Source of the DNA: Nocardioides sp. SLBN-35
GTDB lineage: Bacteria > Actinomycetota > Actinomycetes > Propionibacteriales > Nocardioidaceae
Assembly: GCF_006715725.1 (NCBI RefSeq)
Contig: NZ_VFNU01000001.1
Coordinates: 4,216,001-4,280,000 of the forward strand
DNA: 64,000 nt
Reading direction: 5' to 3'
Position 1 is the first letter of the stretch; each line of letters opens with the position of its first letter. Under the pieces are notes generated by a model. The model searched no databases, was not told the origin of the DNA, and was given only the letters and a program-made list of their open reading frames with translations. This document shows positions 24,942 to 33,392 of this stretch, piece after piece. A program made the position numbers and the translations under genes.

Positions 24942-27810
24942 CGCGGTTCCTTCGCAGCGGCGGGAGGGCGAGCACGACCAGCACCGGGATCGCGGCGGCC
25001 TGGACCAGCAGCAGGAGCCAGCGCAGCCAGGCGTGGTGGCTCGGCAGCGGCCCCGGCTCCGGGCTGACCTGCCAGGCGCGGGTACCGCGCTCGGAGCTGG
25101 CCTGGACGAGTCCGGTGGTGGCGTCGAGGCCGGCGGCGACCGAGCCGTCGGCCGGCGCCGCCTGGACGATGTAGAGGATGCCGAGGTCGGCGAGGCGGGC
25201 CACCGCGTCCGGGTCGGGCGAGGTGACCAGCGAGCGGATGGTCGCGGTGACCTTCTCGTCCTCCGGCGTCAGGGCGGCGATCTCGTCCTCCCCGACGGTG
25301 AGCCCGTCGCCGCGGTGGACGTCGTAGCGCAGGCCGGTGTCCTTGCTGCCGCGCAGCACCAGGACGCCGTTCTGCTCGGCCTGTTCGGCGCGCTGGGCCA
25401 TGTAGACGGGGACGTCGGACACGGGTGGGTCGTCGAGCTCCTCGCCGCCCCAGCCGGCGAACCACACCAGGCCGACGAGCGGCGCGACCAGCCCCACGGC
25501 GCCGGCCAGGGCCAACACGGCCTGGGCGGGCTTGGCCTGGTCGCCCAGGTGGTGCAGGGACAGTCCGCCCAGCAGGATCGCGGTGATCCACGCCCCCTGG
25601 AGCACCAGCAGGACGGCGCCGAGCCCGGGCTGCTGGCCCACCGGACCGGCGATGTCGATGCTCACGACGGCCAGGGGTACGGCGACCACCGCCGTCACGG
25701 CAGCGACCAGCCAGCACACCACGACCGGGATCCGGGTCGCCCGCGGCACCAGCGCCAGCAGGGCCAGGACCGGCAGCACGTAGCCGACCGGTACGGGGGC
25801 GCCGAGGCCGCCGAGGCGTCCGGCCAGCAGGTCCCAGCCGGAGGTCGCGGCCGTCGGCCAGCGGCCGATGTCGAGCACCGTGCCCGCGATCCCGCCTTCG
25901 AGCAGGGCCGGGAGCCACCACGGAAGCAGCACGAGCAGCGGCACCGCTAGAGCCAGCACCGGTGGCCCCCACACCGAGCGGTCGCCGGCCTCGCCGGGCA
26001 GCAGCCGCACGGCGATGCCGAGCAGCACCGCGATCAGGACCGCGACCACCAGCCAGGCGGGCGGCGCGACCGCGGTCAGCAGCGCGAGCGCGAGGCCGGT
26101 GCGCCAGCCGGCGCGCCAGCGGTGGCCGGCGTCGGGGTCGGCGAAGCCGAGCGCGGCGTGCGCCATCCACGGCAGCACGGCCGCCGCGACGACGATCCCC
26201 CAGCGCCCACCGCCCCACGCGCCGGCGACCAGCGGCACCAGCGCCCAGGTCACCGAGCCCCACAGCAGCAGCCACCGCGGGGCGCCGTACGGCGTGACGA
26301 GGCGACCCACCACGCGCAGGAAACGCCAGGCGCCCCACAGCCCGAGCGGGGCCGAGAACGCCATGAGCAGGGACATCAGCAGGGACGGGCCGAACGGCAG
26401 GCCGAGCACCGCGAGCGGCAGGACGTACGGCGGGGCCGGGACGTCGCTCCCGAAGCCGATCGGGTGGCGGCCCTCGAGGTGCAGCGCCCACCAGTCGCCG
26501 ACGCCGCCGGGCGCGGGCGACAGCGCACCGCCGGCCACTCCCCCGACGACGTCGCGCACGCCGATGAGCAGCGCGAGGACGGTGATCGCGGTCGCGACGG
26601 CGACCGGGTTGGTCAAGAAGCGCACGACGATGCCGGTGTCGGCGAAGTCCTCGTCCTCGTCGCGGTGCCGCGCCGCCGGAGGCGCGGTGGCGGCGTCGCG
26701 CTCGGCGGCCGCGATCCGGCGCCGGTCGGCGACGTCGGCGGCCTGGTTGGTCGCGGCGGCGACGAGGTCGCCCGCGAAGTCGAGGCCGTGCCGGTAGGGC
26801 ACCCACCACGGGGCCAGCAGGCGTCGTACTCGGGCGCGGTCGGTGTCACCCGTCGCCGCCGCGCGCCGTGCCCGGCGGGCCGCGCGGACCTGGCCGGGAT
26901 GCCGCAGCACGGACACCAGGGCGGCGAGCTCGTCGAGCGCCTCACCGACGGCACGGACGCCGAGCAGGCCGAGCACGCGCAGCAGCGAGCCGAGGGTCAG
27001 CCGCAGCACCTGCAGCGGAAGGGTGGCGCCGCGGCCGTTGGCGAGCAGCGTGAAGAGCGCGGCGCGGCGCTCCTGGAAGTGGGTGTGCCGTCCGGTCAGC
27101 GGCGTGCGACGGATGCCGCGGTGGGCGGCCTCGGCGTGGAAGACGACGGCGTCGGGGACGACGAGCGTGGTGCGGCCGGCCGCGGCGGCGCGCCAGCCGA
27201 GGTCGATGTCGTTGCCGAAGATCGGCAGCGCGGCGTCGAACCCGCCGAGGTCCTCGAGCACCCGGCGGCGCACCAGCATGCCGGCCGAGTTGACCGCGAG
27301 CACCTCGCGGATCTCGTCGTGCTGGCCCTGGTCGTACTCGCCGCGCTCCAGCCCGGTCTCGCGGCGGCCGGTCCCGCTGATGGTGACGCCGAGCTCGAGC
27401 AGCCGGCGCAGCGAGGGCCACTCGCGCAGCTTGGGGCCGAGGATGTCGGCGTCGGGACGCTGCGCGGCGACGGCGAGCAGCGCGGCGAGCGCGCCCGGCG
27501 CGGGGTTCGCGTCGTCGTGGAGGATCCACACCCACTCGGGTGCGGTGCCGGTCTCGCCCAGCACGAGCAGGCCCTCGGCGACGGCGTCGGGGAACCCGGT
27601 GCCGCCGGGCAGTGACCGCTGCTCGAGGGGCAGTTGGTCGGCCAACGCGGCCCGGACCAGGTCGGCACTGCCGTCCTTGCTGCCGGTGTCGACGGCCACC
27701 ACGCGCGCGGGGGGCGCGGTCTGCGCGAGAAGGCCGTCGAGGACCGCCGGCAGCCAGGTGCTGCCGTCGTGGCTGACCAGGAGGACAGCCACCTCGGGTT
27801 GTTGCGACAC
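24934..27810 (-). CDS. GT2 glycosyltransferase fused to a polytopic membrane domain
   Basis: 958 aa. A GT-A domain fills about 5-260 (VAVLLVSHDGSTWLPAVLDG, acidic motif HDDANP, FGNDIDLGWRAA). After a basic linker (about 300-390) come about 12 membrane helices (400-800) and an extracytoplasmic segment that ends in one last helix (935-950). The layout matches large actinobacterial envelope glycosyltransferases near whiB2; donor and acceptor are unknown. GTG start (SQQPEVAVLLVSH). It precedes DUF5719 with overlap. An alternative view is that the C-terminal part is a GT-C-like transferase of its own. Confidence 0.88.
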   Translation of the reverse strand: MSQQPEVAVLLVSHDGSTWLPAVLDGLLAQTAPPARVVAVDTGSKDGSADLVRAALADQLPLEQRSLPGGTGFPDAVAEGLLVLGETGTAPEWVWILHDDANPAPGALAALLAVAAQRPDADILGPKLREWPSLRRLLELGVTISGTGRRETGLERGEYDQGQHDEIREVLAVNSAGMLVRRRVLEDLGGFDAALPIFGNDIDLGWRAAAAGRTTLVVPDAVVFHAEAAHRGIRRTPLTGRHTHFQERRAALFTLLANGRGATLPLQVLRLTLGSLLRVLGLLGVRAVGEALDELAALVSVLRHPGQVRAARRARRAAATGDTDRARVRRLLAPWWVPYRHGLDFAGDLVAAATNQAADVADRRRIAAAERDAATAPPAARHRDEDEDFADTGIVVRFLTNPVAVATAITVLALLIGVRDVVGGVAGGALSPAPGGVGDWWALHLEGRHPIGFGSDVPAPPYVLPLAVLGLPFGPSLLMSLLMAFSAPLGLWGAWRFLRVVGRLVTPYGAPRWLLLWGSVTWALVPLVAGAWGGGRWGIVVAAAVLPWMAHAALGFADPDAGHRWRAGWRTGLALALLTAVAPPAWLVVAVLIAVLLGIAVRLLPGEAGDRSVWGPPVLALAVPLLVLLPWWLPALLEGGIAGTVLDIGRWPTAATSGWDLLAGRLGGLGAPVPVGYVLPVLALLALVPRATRIPVVVCWLVAAVTAVVAVPLAVVSIDIAGPVGQQPGLGAVLLVLQGAWITAILLGGLSLHHLGDQAKPAQAVLALAGAVGLVAPLVGLVWFAGWGGEELDDPPVSDVPVYMAQRAEQAEQNGVLVLRGSKDTGLRYDVHRGDGLTVGEDEIAALTPEDEKVTATIRSLVTSPDPDAVARLADLGILYIVQAAPADGSVAAGLDATTGLVQASSERGTRAWQVSPEPGPLPSHHAWLRWLLLLVQAAAIPVLVVLALPPLRRNRDE

Positions 27811-27885
27811 GAGGTCAGACCCTACGACCGACGGCCCGAAGGGGGCGAACCGTCGGCAGGGACCGGCGCCGTGCCGTTGCCGTCG

Positions 27886-28140
27886 TTAGACGGCTCGCTT
27901 CTTCAGCTTGCGGCGCTCACGCTCCGACATCCCACCCCAGATACCGAAGCGCTCGTCGTTGCCCAACGCGGCCTCCAGGCACTCGATGCGCACCTCGCAG
28001 GTCTGGCAGACCTTCTTGGCCTCGCGCGTCGATCCTCCCTTCTCAGGGAAGAAGGCCTCGGGGTCGGTCTGCGCGCACAGTGCGCGCTCCTGCCACCCCA
28101 GCTCGTCGGTCTCTGCTTCGACCAGGAACAGTTCCCTCAC
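27886..28140 (-). CDS. whiB2: WhiB-family iron-sulfur regulator (WhiB/WhiB2)
   Basis: 84 aa from GTG 28140, chosen because AAGGGG lies 7 bp upstream and because VRELFLVEAETDELGWQERA aligns with the Streptomyces WhiB start. ATG 28182 would add 14 residues. Four Cys (in ALCAQTD, VCQTCEVRIEC) bind a 4Fe-4S cluster. GIWGG is the turn that contacts sigma factor region 4, and RERRKLKKRAV is the basic DNA-binding tail. WhiB2/WhiB controls septation genes with WhiA in actinobacteria. Single gene with its own promoter, divergent from fbiA. Confidence 0.93.
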   Translation of the reverse strand: MRELFLVEAETDELGWQERALCAQTDPEAFFPEKGGSTREAKKVCQTCEVRIECLEAALGNDERFGIWGGMSERERRKLKKRAV

Positions 28141-28191
28141 GATTACGCCCCTTACGTCTCGACCCGATGCCCCGAACGACATCTCTGGAAT

Positions 28192-28219
28192 TACATACGT
28201 GTCATACCCAAACAGTCAA
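28192..28219 (-). promoter_or_regulatory. Promoter of whiB
   Basis: On the minus strand TTGACT (-35, 28219-28214) and TATGTA (-10, 28197-28192) are 16 bp apart, a good vegetative sigma factor promoter. It predicts a start near 28185 and a leader of about 45 nt to the GTG at 28140. Confidence 0.7.
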
Positions 28220-28284
28220 GGCTGAGTCTGCTATGGGGAGCCCCGTGCTCGCTGCCTTTTCCGGGCACGGCACAGTTGTCCCCC

Positions 28285-29343
28285 GTGGACTCGACACCTG
28301 ACGCGGCAGCCAGCGGATCAATCGGCCGACCCCTGCGGAAGCTGACCGTCCTCTCGGGCGGCATGGGCGGAGCCCGTTTCCTGCAAGGCCTGCTGCACGG
28401 CATCGCCGCTGGAACCCTACCCGGTGTCGCCCCGGACGCCCACGTGACGGTGGTCGCCAACAACGCCGACGACTGGTGGATCCACGGCCTCAAGGTGTGT
28501 CCCGACCTCGACACCGTGATGTACACCCTCGGCGACGGCATCGACCTCGAGCGGGGCTGGGGCCGGCGGGCCGAGACGTGGAGCGCCAAGGAGGAGCTGG
28601 CGGCGTACGGCGTCGAGCCCACCTGGTTCGGCCTGGGCGACCGCGACATCGCCACCCACCTGGTGCGCACCCAGATGCTCGACGCCGGGTACCCGCTGTC
28701 GCAGGTGACGCAGGCGCTGTGCAAGCGCTGGCTGGAGCCGACGTACGGCGACCGGCTGAGCCTGCTCCCGATGACCGACGACCGCGTCGAGACGCACATC
28801 GCGGTCGCCGACGCCGAGAGCGCCAGCGGCAAGAGGGTCGTGCACTTCCAGGAGTACTGGGTCCGGCTGCGCGCCGAGGTCCCCGCCGAGCAGGTCGTGT
28901 TCGTCGGCCTCGACCAGTCCTCCCCCGCGCCCGGCGTGCTCGACGCGATCGCGGGTGCCGACCTCGTCGTGCTGCCCCCGTCGAACCCGGTGGTGTCGGT
29001 CGGCACCATCCTCGGCGTCCCCGGCCTGCGCGACGCCGTGCGCTCCACCGACGCGAAGGTCGTGGGCCTGTCCCCCATCGTCGGCGACAGCCACGTGCGT
29101 GGCATGGCCGAGCAGATGCTGACCTCGATCGGCGTCGAGGTCAGCGCGGCCGGCGTCGGGCTCAACTACGGCGCCCGTGAGGCCGGCGGGGTGCTCGACG
29201 GCTGGCTGGTCGACGAGCGCGACGCCGCCCAGGTGCCCCGGCTCGAGGCCGCCGGGATCCGCGCGGCCGCCGTACCGCTGATGATGACCGACCACGACGC
29301 CACCGCCGCGATGGCCGCGGCCGCGATCGAGCTGGTGCGCTGA
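28285..29343 (+). CDS. fbiA: FbiA, 2-phospho-L-lactate transferase-type F420 enzyme
   Basis: 352 aa. KLTVLSGGMGGARFLQGLLH is the N-terminal CofD/FbiA nucleotide loop; NNADDWWIHGLKVCPDLDTV binds Fo and metal; VGLSPIVGDSHVRGMAEQML is the C-terminal signature. FbiA moves a phosphoenolpyruvyl (actinobacteria) or phospholactyl group from the guanosine-activated donor onto Fo, giving dehydro-F420-0 or F420-0. GTG 28285 is used; codons before LRKLTVLSGG are poorly conserved, so the start could lie slightly inside. Its stop shares a base with the fbiB ATG (TGATG). Confidence 0.95.
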   Translation: MDSTPDAAASGSIGRPLRKLTVLSGGMGGARFLQGLLHGIAAGTLPGVAPDAHVTVVANNADDWWIHGLKVCPDLDTVMYTLGDGIDLERGWGRRAETWSAKEELAAYGVEPTWFGLGDRDIATHLVRTQMLDAGYPLSQVTQALCKRWLEPTYGDRLSLLPMTDDRVETHIAVADAESASGKRVVHFQEYWVRLRAEVPAEQVVFVGLDQSSPAPGVLDAIAGADLVVLPPSNPVVSVGTILGVPGLRDAVRSTDAKVVGLSPIVGDSHVRGMAEQMLTSIGVEVSAAGVGLNYGAREAGGVLDGWLVDERDAAQVPRLEAAGIRAAAVPLMMTDHDATAAMAAAAIELVR

Positions 29344-30296
29344 TGCTGAGCGTGACGGCACCGGACGGCGTCCCCGAGATCCGGCCGGGCGACGACCTCG
29401 CCACCGCCCTGCTCGCCGCGCTCGGTCCCGACGACCTGCGTGACGGCGACGTGCTCGTCGTCACCAGCAAGGTGGTCAGCAAGGCCGAGGGCCGGATCGA
29501 GGACGGCGACCGCGAGGCCTGGATCGACGCCGAGACCGAGCGCCTGGTGGCCCGCCGCGGCCCGACCCGGATCGTGCGCAACCGCCTCGGCCTGACCATG
29601 GCCGCCGCCGGCGTCGACGCCTCGAACGTCACCGCCGGCTCGATCGTCCTGCTCCCCCTCGACCCCGACGCGTCCGCCCGCGCCCTGCGGTCCGCGGTCG
29701 CCGAGCGGCGCGGCGTCAACGTCGGCGTCATCGTCACCGACACCGCCGGACGGGCCTGGCGCGAGGGCCAGACCGACATCGCCATCGGCGCCGCCGGGCT
29801 GGCCGTGCTGGAGTCCTTCGCCGGCCGGGTCGACGCCCACGGCAACGAGCTCGCCGTCACCGCCCCCGCCGTCGCCGACGAGATCGCCTCCGCCGTCGAG
29901 CTCGCCCAGGGCAAGCTCGGCGCCCGCCCGTGCGCGGTGCTGCGCGGTCGGGCCGACCTCGTGCTCGCCCCCGGTGAGGACGGTCCCGGCGCCCGCGCCC
30001 TCATCCGCGCCGACGGCGCCGACCTGTTCGGGTACGGCGCCCGCGAGGCCGTCATCCAGGCCGTCGCCGCGCACCCGGCCGCACGCACCCCGTTCGGCAG
30101 CCCCGTCGACGCCGTCGAGTTCGTCGCCGCGCTCGGCCGCGCGGGGGTCACCGCCCGCGCGACGGCCGCGGACGTCGTACACACGGACAGGGAGCGGCGG
30201 GCCGCTGCCGACATCGTGGCGTTCGCCCACGGCTGGCAGAGCACCGAGACCGGCGATGTCGACACCGACCTGCGGTTTCGACCGGTGACTCCGTAG
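29343..30296 (+). CDS. fbiB: FbiB, coenzyme F420:L-glutamate ligase domain only
   Basis: 317 aa. CofE-like ligase domain at about 5-245 (DGDVLVVTSKVVSKAEGR, VGVIVTDTAGRAWREGQTDI, GAAGLAVLESFAGRVDAHGN); it adds gamma-linked glutamates to F420-0. The mycobacterial FbiB (448 aa as I recall) continues with an FMN nitroreductase domain that reduces dehydro-F420-0. Here only about 70 residues follow, with no nitroreductase motif, and the frame ends at 30296. Either a separate reductase completes F420 or another route is used. Coupled to fbiA. Confidence 0.92.
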   Translation: MLSVTAPDGVPEIRPGDDLATALLAALGPDDLRDGDVLVVTSKVVSKAEGRIEDGDREAWIDAETERLVARRGPTRIVRNRLGLTMAAAGVDASNVTAGSIVLLPLDPDASARALRSAVAERRGVNVGVIVTDTAGRAWREGQTDIAIGAAGLAVLESFAGRVDAHGNELAVTAPAVADEIASAVELAQGKLGARPCAVLRGRADLVLAPGEDGPGARALIRADGADLFGYGAREAVIQAVAAHPAARTPFGSPVDAVEFVAALGRAGVTARATAADVVHTDRERRAAADIVAFAHGWQSTETGDVDTDLRFRPVTP

Positions 30297-30365
30297 ACTC
30301 ACCGCGTTCGCCGCACGGGCGTGCTCCCGGCATGCCCTTCACGACCAAGACGAGGTACCCCGCAC

Positions 30366-31127
30366 GTGGCCAAGTCCAGCAAGTCCGAGAAGTCGGAGCG
30401 CCGCCAAGTCATCGACGACATCCGGCGCAAGCAGAAGCGTGCCGACAAGCGCCAGGGCATGGCCATCGTCGGCGTCTGCGTCGCGGTCGCGCTCGTCATC
30501 GTCGGCGCTGCGCTCTACCCGAAGGTCCGCGACATGGTCAACGACCAGAAGTGGAAGGGCAAGAGCGTCGCCCAGATCGGCGCCTCGGCCAGCGTGTGCG
30601 GCGACATCACCGAGAAGGAGGCCACGGGCAGCGGCGAGCACGTCCCCGAGGGCCAGCAGGTCGACTACAAGGACGCCCCGCCCGCCTTCGGCGCGCACTG
30701 GAACGTCGCCGGCGTCGCACCCACCCCGATCGGTGACCGCTTCTACACCGAGGACTCCCGCCCCGAGCTCGAGCAGCTGATCCACAACAGCGAGCACGGC
30801 TACACGATCCTCTGGTACGACACCACCGCGAACGACGACGCCGCCGAAGTCGCGGCCATGCGCGCCATCGCCAAGATCATGGACGCCAACGACACCAACC
30901 AGCGGCTGAAGTTCAAGGTCGCCCCGTGGACCAAGGCGGACGAGAAGGAGATCGGCAAGTCCTTCCCGAAGGGCCAGCACATCGCCTTCACCCACTGGCG
31001 CGTCGACCCCGACACGCAGAAGCAGTACGGCGCCTGGCAGTACTGCTCCGAGGTCAGCGGCGCGGCGCTGAAGAAGTTCATGGACAAGTACCCGTTCACC
31101 GACGCCCCGGAGCCCTACGCGTACTAG
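30366..31127 (+). CDS. DUF3105 membrane-anchored protein
   Basis: 253 aa from GTG 30366. A Lys/Arg-rich cytoplasmic start (SSKSEKSERRQVIDDIRRKQ) is followed by one helix (about 33-52) and an extracytoplasmic DUF3105 domain (YKDAPPAFGAHWNVAG, LEQLIHNSEHGYTILWYD, HIAFTHWRVD, QYGAWQYCSEVSG). The conserved His and Trp/Tyr pattern is seen but no activity is known for the family. Two Cys (VCGD, QYCSE) might pair. The stop codon is the first bases of an inverted copy of the palindromic repeat. Confidence 0.88.
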   Translation: MAKSSKSEKSERRQVIDDIRRKQKRADKRQGMAIVGVCVAVALVIVGAALYPKVRDMVNDQKWKGKSVAQIGASASVCGDITEKEATGSGEHVPEGQQVDYKDAPPAFGAHWNVAGVAPTPIGDRFYTEDSRPELEQLIHNSEHGYTILWYDTTANDDAAEVAAMRAIAKIMDANDTNQRLKFKVAPWTKADEKEIGKSFPKGQHIAFTHWRVDPDTQKQYGAWQYCSEVSGAALKKFMDKYPFTDAPEPYAY

Positions 31128-31240
31128 TTTGGCGCTCGCTTCGCTCGCGCATGTCGCGCCGCCTTTTGGCGCCGTTTCTTCCTCCCCCGCTCGCTCGTTC
31201 CTCGCTCGCTCCTCCGTCCAGAAACGGCGGGCGGCGCGAC
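31127..31240 (-). repeat. Palindromic intergenic repeat, copy C (inverted)
   Basis: Minus-strand copy of the element at 2984-3102. It keeps the end block (GACATGCGCGAGCGAAGCGA then GCGCCAAAC) and the outer frame, while the inner arms read CGTTTCTGGACGG and GAGGAAGAAACGGCG instead of GCGTTGCC/GGCAACGC. The arm changes are compensatory, so the hairpin is kept. It overlaps the stop codon of the DUF3105 gene. Confidence 0.75.
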
Positions 31241-31295
31241 GAGGCTCAGCCGCAGGTGATGCCTGAGCGCATCACGTGCAGCTGAGTGTCTTTTC

Positions 31296-31409
31296 GTCGG
31301 GCGCGCCGCGTTGCCTGGACGGAGCGAAGCGAGCGCCAGCGAGCGGAGCGGAGGAAGGCAACGCGTCAAAGCGCGCGCGACATGCGCGAGCGAAGCGAGC
31401 GCCAAACAA
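31296..31409 (+). repeat. Palindromic intergenic repeat, copy B
   Basis: Close relative of copy A, sharing GTCGGGCGCGCCGCGTTGCC at the left and GACATGCGCGAGCGAAGCGA at the right. Copies C and B face each other across 55 bp and could form a larger cruciform. Together with a tandem GCCAGCTCCCC array they fill the 378-bp gap 31128-31505, which holds no gene. Confidence 0.8.
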
Positions 31410-31440
31410 ACACCGTGAGTCGGTTGTGAGACGCACCAGC

Positions 31441-31495
31441 CCCGCAGCCAGCTCCCCGCGGCCAGCTCCCCCCGCGGCCAGCTCCCCCGCACCCA
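31441..31495 (+). repeat. Short tandem repeat, unit GCCAGCTCCCCGCG
   Basis: Three to four imperfect copies of a 14-16 bp unit (GCAGCCAGCTCCCCGCG, GCCAGCTCCCCCCGCG, GCCAGCTCCCCCGC) lie just beyond the 3' end of the mannose-1-phosphate guanylyltransferase gene. Confidence 0.7.
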
Positions 31496-31505
31496 GCCCC
31501 GGCCC

Positions 31506-32585
31506 TCACACCAGGTCGGTGCGGCCCTGCTCCTTCAACGCAGCCACGACGTTCTTGACCTCCTGGGCCCGCGCCCGCGTGGTGACGAGCAGCGCGTCGG
31601 GGGTGTCGACGACGACGACGTCGTCGAGTCCGATGACCGCGACGGTCCGCCCCGATCGCGGGACGACGATGCCGCTGGCGCCGATCAGGTGGGTGAGCGC
31701 GGGGTCGCCGAGGACGGTGCAGGCGTCATCGTCGCCGAGCAGGGTCGCGAGGGAGTCGAAGTCGCCGATGTCGTCCCAGGCGAAGCCGCCGGGGATGGTG
31801 GCGACCTTGCCGGCGGCGGCCGCCGGCTCGGCCACCGCGTGGTCGATGGCGATCTTCGGGAGCGTCTCCCAGAGCTCGGGAAGGCGCTCGGGCTCGGCGG
31901 CGATGGTGCGCAGGGTGGCGGCGAAGCCGGGGTCCTGCTCGGCGAGCAGGTCGAGCAGCACCGTCGGACGTACGACGAACATGCCGGCGTTCCAGCGGTA
32001 CTGCCCGGTCGCGAGGTACTCCTCGGCCACCGACACCGACGGCTTCTCCACGAACTCGACGACCCGGCGCGCGACCGCGTGGCCCGGGAGCGGCTCGCCC
32101 TGGCGGATGTAGCCGAACGCGGAGGACGCGAAGGTCGGCTCGATGCCGATGGTGACCAGCCAGCCGTCGCGGGCGGCGGCGACGGCCTCGGCGACGGACG
32201 CGGCGAAGCGCTCCGGCTCGGCGATGACGTGGTCGGCGGCGAAGGAGCCCATCACCTCGGCGCCGCGGCGCTCGAGGAGGGCGGCAGCCAGACCGACCGC
32301 CGCCATCGAGTCGCGAGCGGACGGCTCGGCCACGACGGCGTCCTCGGGCAGGGTCGGGAGCTGGCCGCGGACGGCCGTACGGTGCGCCGCGCCGGTGACG
32401 ACCAGGACCCGGTCGCCCACCAGCGGGGCGAGCCGGTCGTACGTCTGCTCGAGCAGGGTGCGCCCGGAGCCGGTGAGGTCGTGGAGGAACTTGGGAGCGT
32501 GCGAGCGCGACAGCGGCCACAGCCGCGTCCCGGCACCGCCGGCGGGGACCACGGCCCAGAAGCCGGGGATCTCGTCGAGGAGCAT
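31506..32585 (-). CDS. manC: Mannose-1-phosphate guanylyltransferase
   Basis: 359 aa. The nucleotidyltransferase loop VVPAGGAGTRLWPLSR, SFAADHVIAEP, VVEFVEKPSVSVAEEYLATG and the catalytic-domain end GGFAWDDIGDFDSLA are diagnostic. It makes GDP-mannose from GTP and mannose-1-P; in M. tuberculosis the same locus (Rv3264c) is called manB or manC. The C-terminal part (about 270-359) is a short beta-helix, without the isomerase domain of bifunctional enzymes. Divergent from TIGR03089. Confidence 0.95.
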   Translation of the reverse strand: MLLDEIPGFWAVVPAGGAGTRLWPLSRSHAPKFLHDLTGSGRTLLEQTYDRLAPLVGDRVLVVTGAAHRTAVRGQLPTLPEDAVVAEPSARDSMAAVGLAAALLERRGAEVMGSFAADHVIAEPERFAASVAEAVAAARDGWLVTIGIEPTFASSAFGYIRQGEPLPGHAVARRVVEFVEKPSVSVAEEYLATGQYRWNAGMFVVRPTVLLDLLAEQDPGFAATLRTIAAEPERLPELWETLPKIAIDHAVAEPAAAAGKVATIPGGFAWDDIGDFDSLATLLGDDDACTVLGDPALTHLIGASGIVVPRSGRTVAVIGLDDVVVVDTPDALLVTTRARAQEVKNVVAALKEQGRTDLV

Positions 32586-32636
32586 GGCCGCACCCTACGG
32601 CGTCACGTCCGCCCACCCGCACCTAGGCTCGGGACC

Positions 32637-33365
32637 GTGACGACGCCGACCACCTTCCCCGCGGTCCTGGCCGCCCGCCTGCGCACCGACCCCGGACAGC
32701 CGCTGGTGACCTTCTACGACCACGCGAGTGGTGAGCGGGTCGAGCTGTCGGTCACCACCTGGGCCAACTGGGTCGCGAAGGCCAGCTCGCTGCTCGTCGA
32801 CGAGCTGGGCCTGGAGCGCGGCGACCGGATCGCGATCGACCTGCCGCCGCACTGGCTCGGGACCGTCTTCCTCGGCGCCGCGTGGAACTGCGGCCTGGTG
32901 GCAACGACCGCCGAGGCCGCCGACCTCGCCGCGGTCGTCTGCGGGCCCGACACCCTGGCCGAGTGGGCCGGGAGGTCCGGCGAGCTCGCCGTCCTGGCGT
33001 GCGCCCTGCTGCCGTTGGGCGTCCGGTTCAAGGAACCGGTCCCGGCCGGGGTGACCGACGTCGGGATCGACGTGTGGTCCCAGCCCGACGCCTTCCAGGC
33101 CTGGGACCCGCCGCAGGCCGACGATCCCGCCCTCGAGGTGGGTGGCCGGGCGCTGAGCCAGGCCGAGCTGTGGAGCGAGGCGGCCGCCACCGGTCTGGTC
33201 GGCGACGGCCGCCTGCTCGCGGTCGCCGACCCCGTCTCGGAGCCGGCGATCCTCTGCGAGCCGCTCCTCGCGGGCGGCTCGCTCGTCCTGGTCGTCCGGG
33301 CCGAGCCGGAGCGGCTCGAGGCGACGTACGTCGCCGAGCACGCCACGGCCCGCTTCCCCGCCTGA
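32637..33365 (+). CDS. TIGR03089 family protein (truncated AMP-binding-like)
   Basis: 242 aa from GTG 32637. It resembles the N-terminal third of acyl-CoA synthetases (PLVTFYDHASGERVELSVTT, RGDRIAIDLPPHWLGTVFLG) but lacks the P-loop and the C-terminal lid, as in TIGR03089 proteins of actinobacteria. Probably not an active ligase; function unknown. In mycobacteria the equivalent (Rv3268) also lies beside the LCP and GDP-mannose genes. Confidence 0.88.
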   Translation: MTTPTTFPAVLAARLRTDPGQPLVTFYDHASGERVELSVTTWANWVAKASSLLVDELGLERGDRIAIDLPPHWLGTVFLGAAWNCGLVATTAEAADLAAVVCGPDTLAEWAGRSGELAVLACALLPLGVRFKEPVPAGVTDVGIDVWSQPDAFQAWDPPQADDPALEVGGRALSQAELWSEAAATGLVGDGRLLAVADPVSEPAILCEPLLAGGSLVLVVRAEPERLEATYVAEHATARFPA

Positions 33366-33392
33366 ACGACCAGGACGGATCGGTTCGCAGGC

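Noticed and set aside
31296..31409. CRISPR-like regular repeat
   Set aside because: The repeated AGCGAGCG runs are not separated by uniform spacers and form hairpin arms; no cas gene is in the window.
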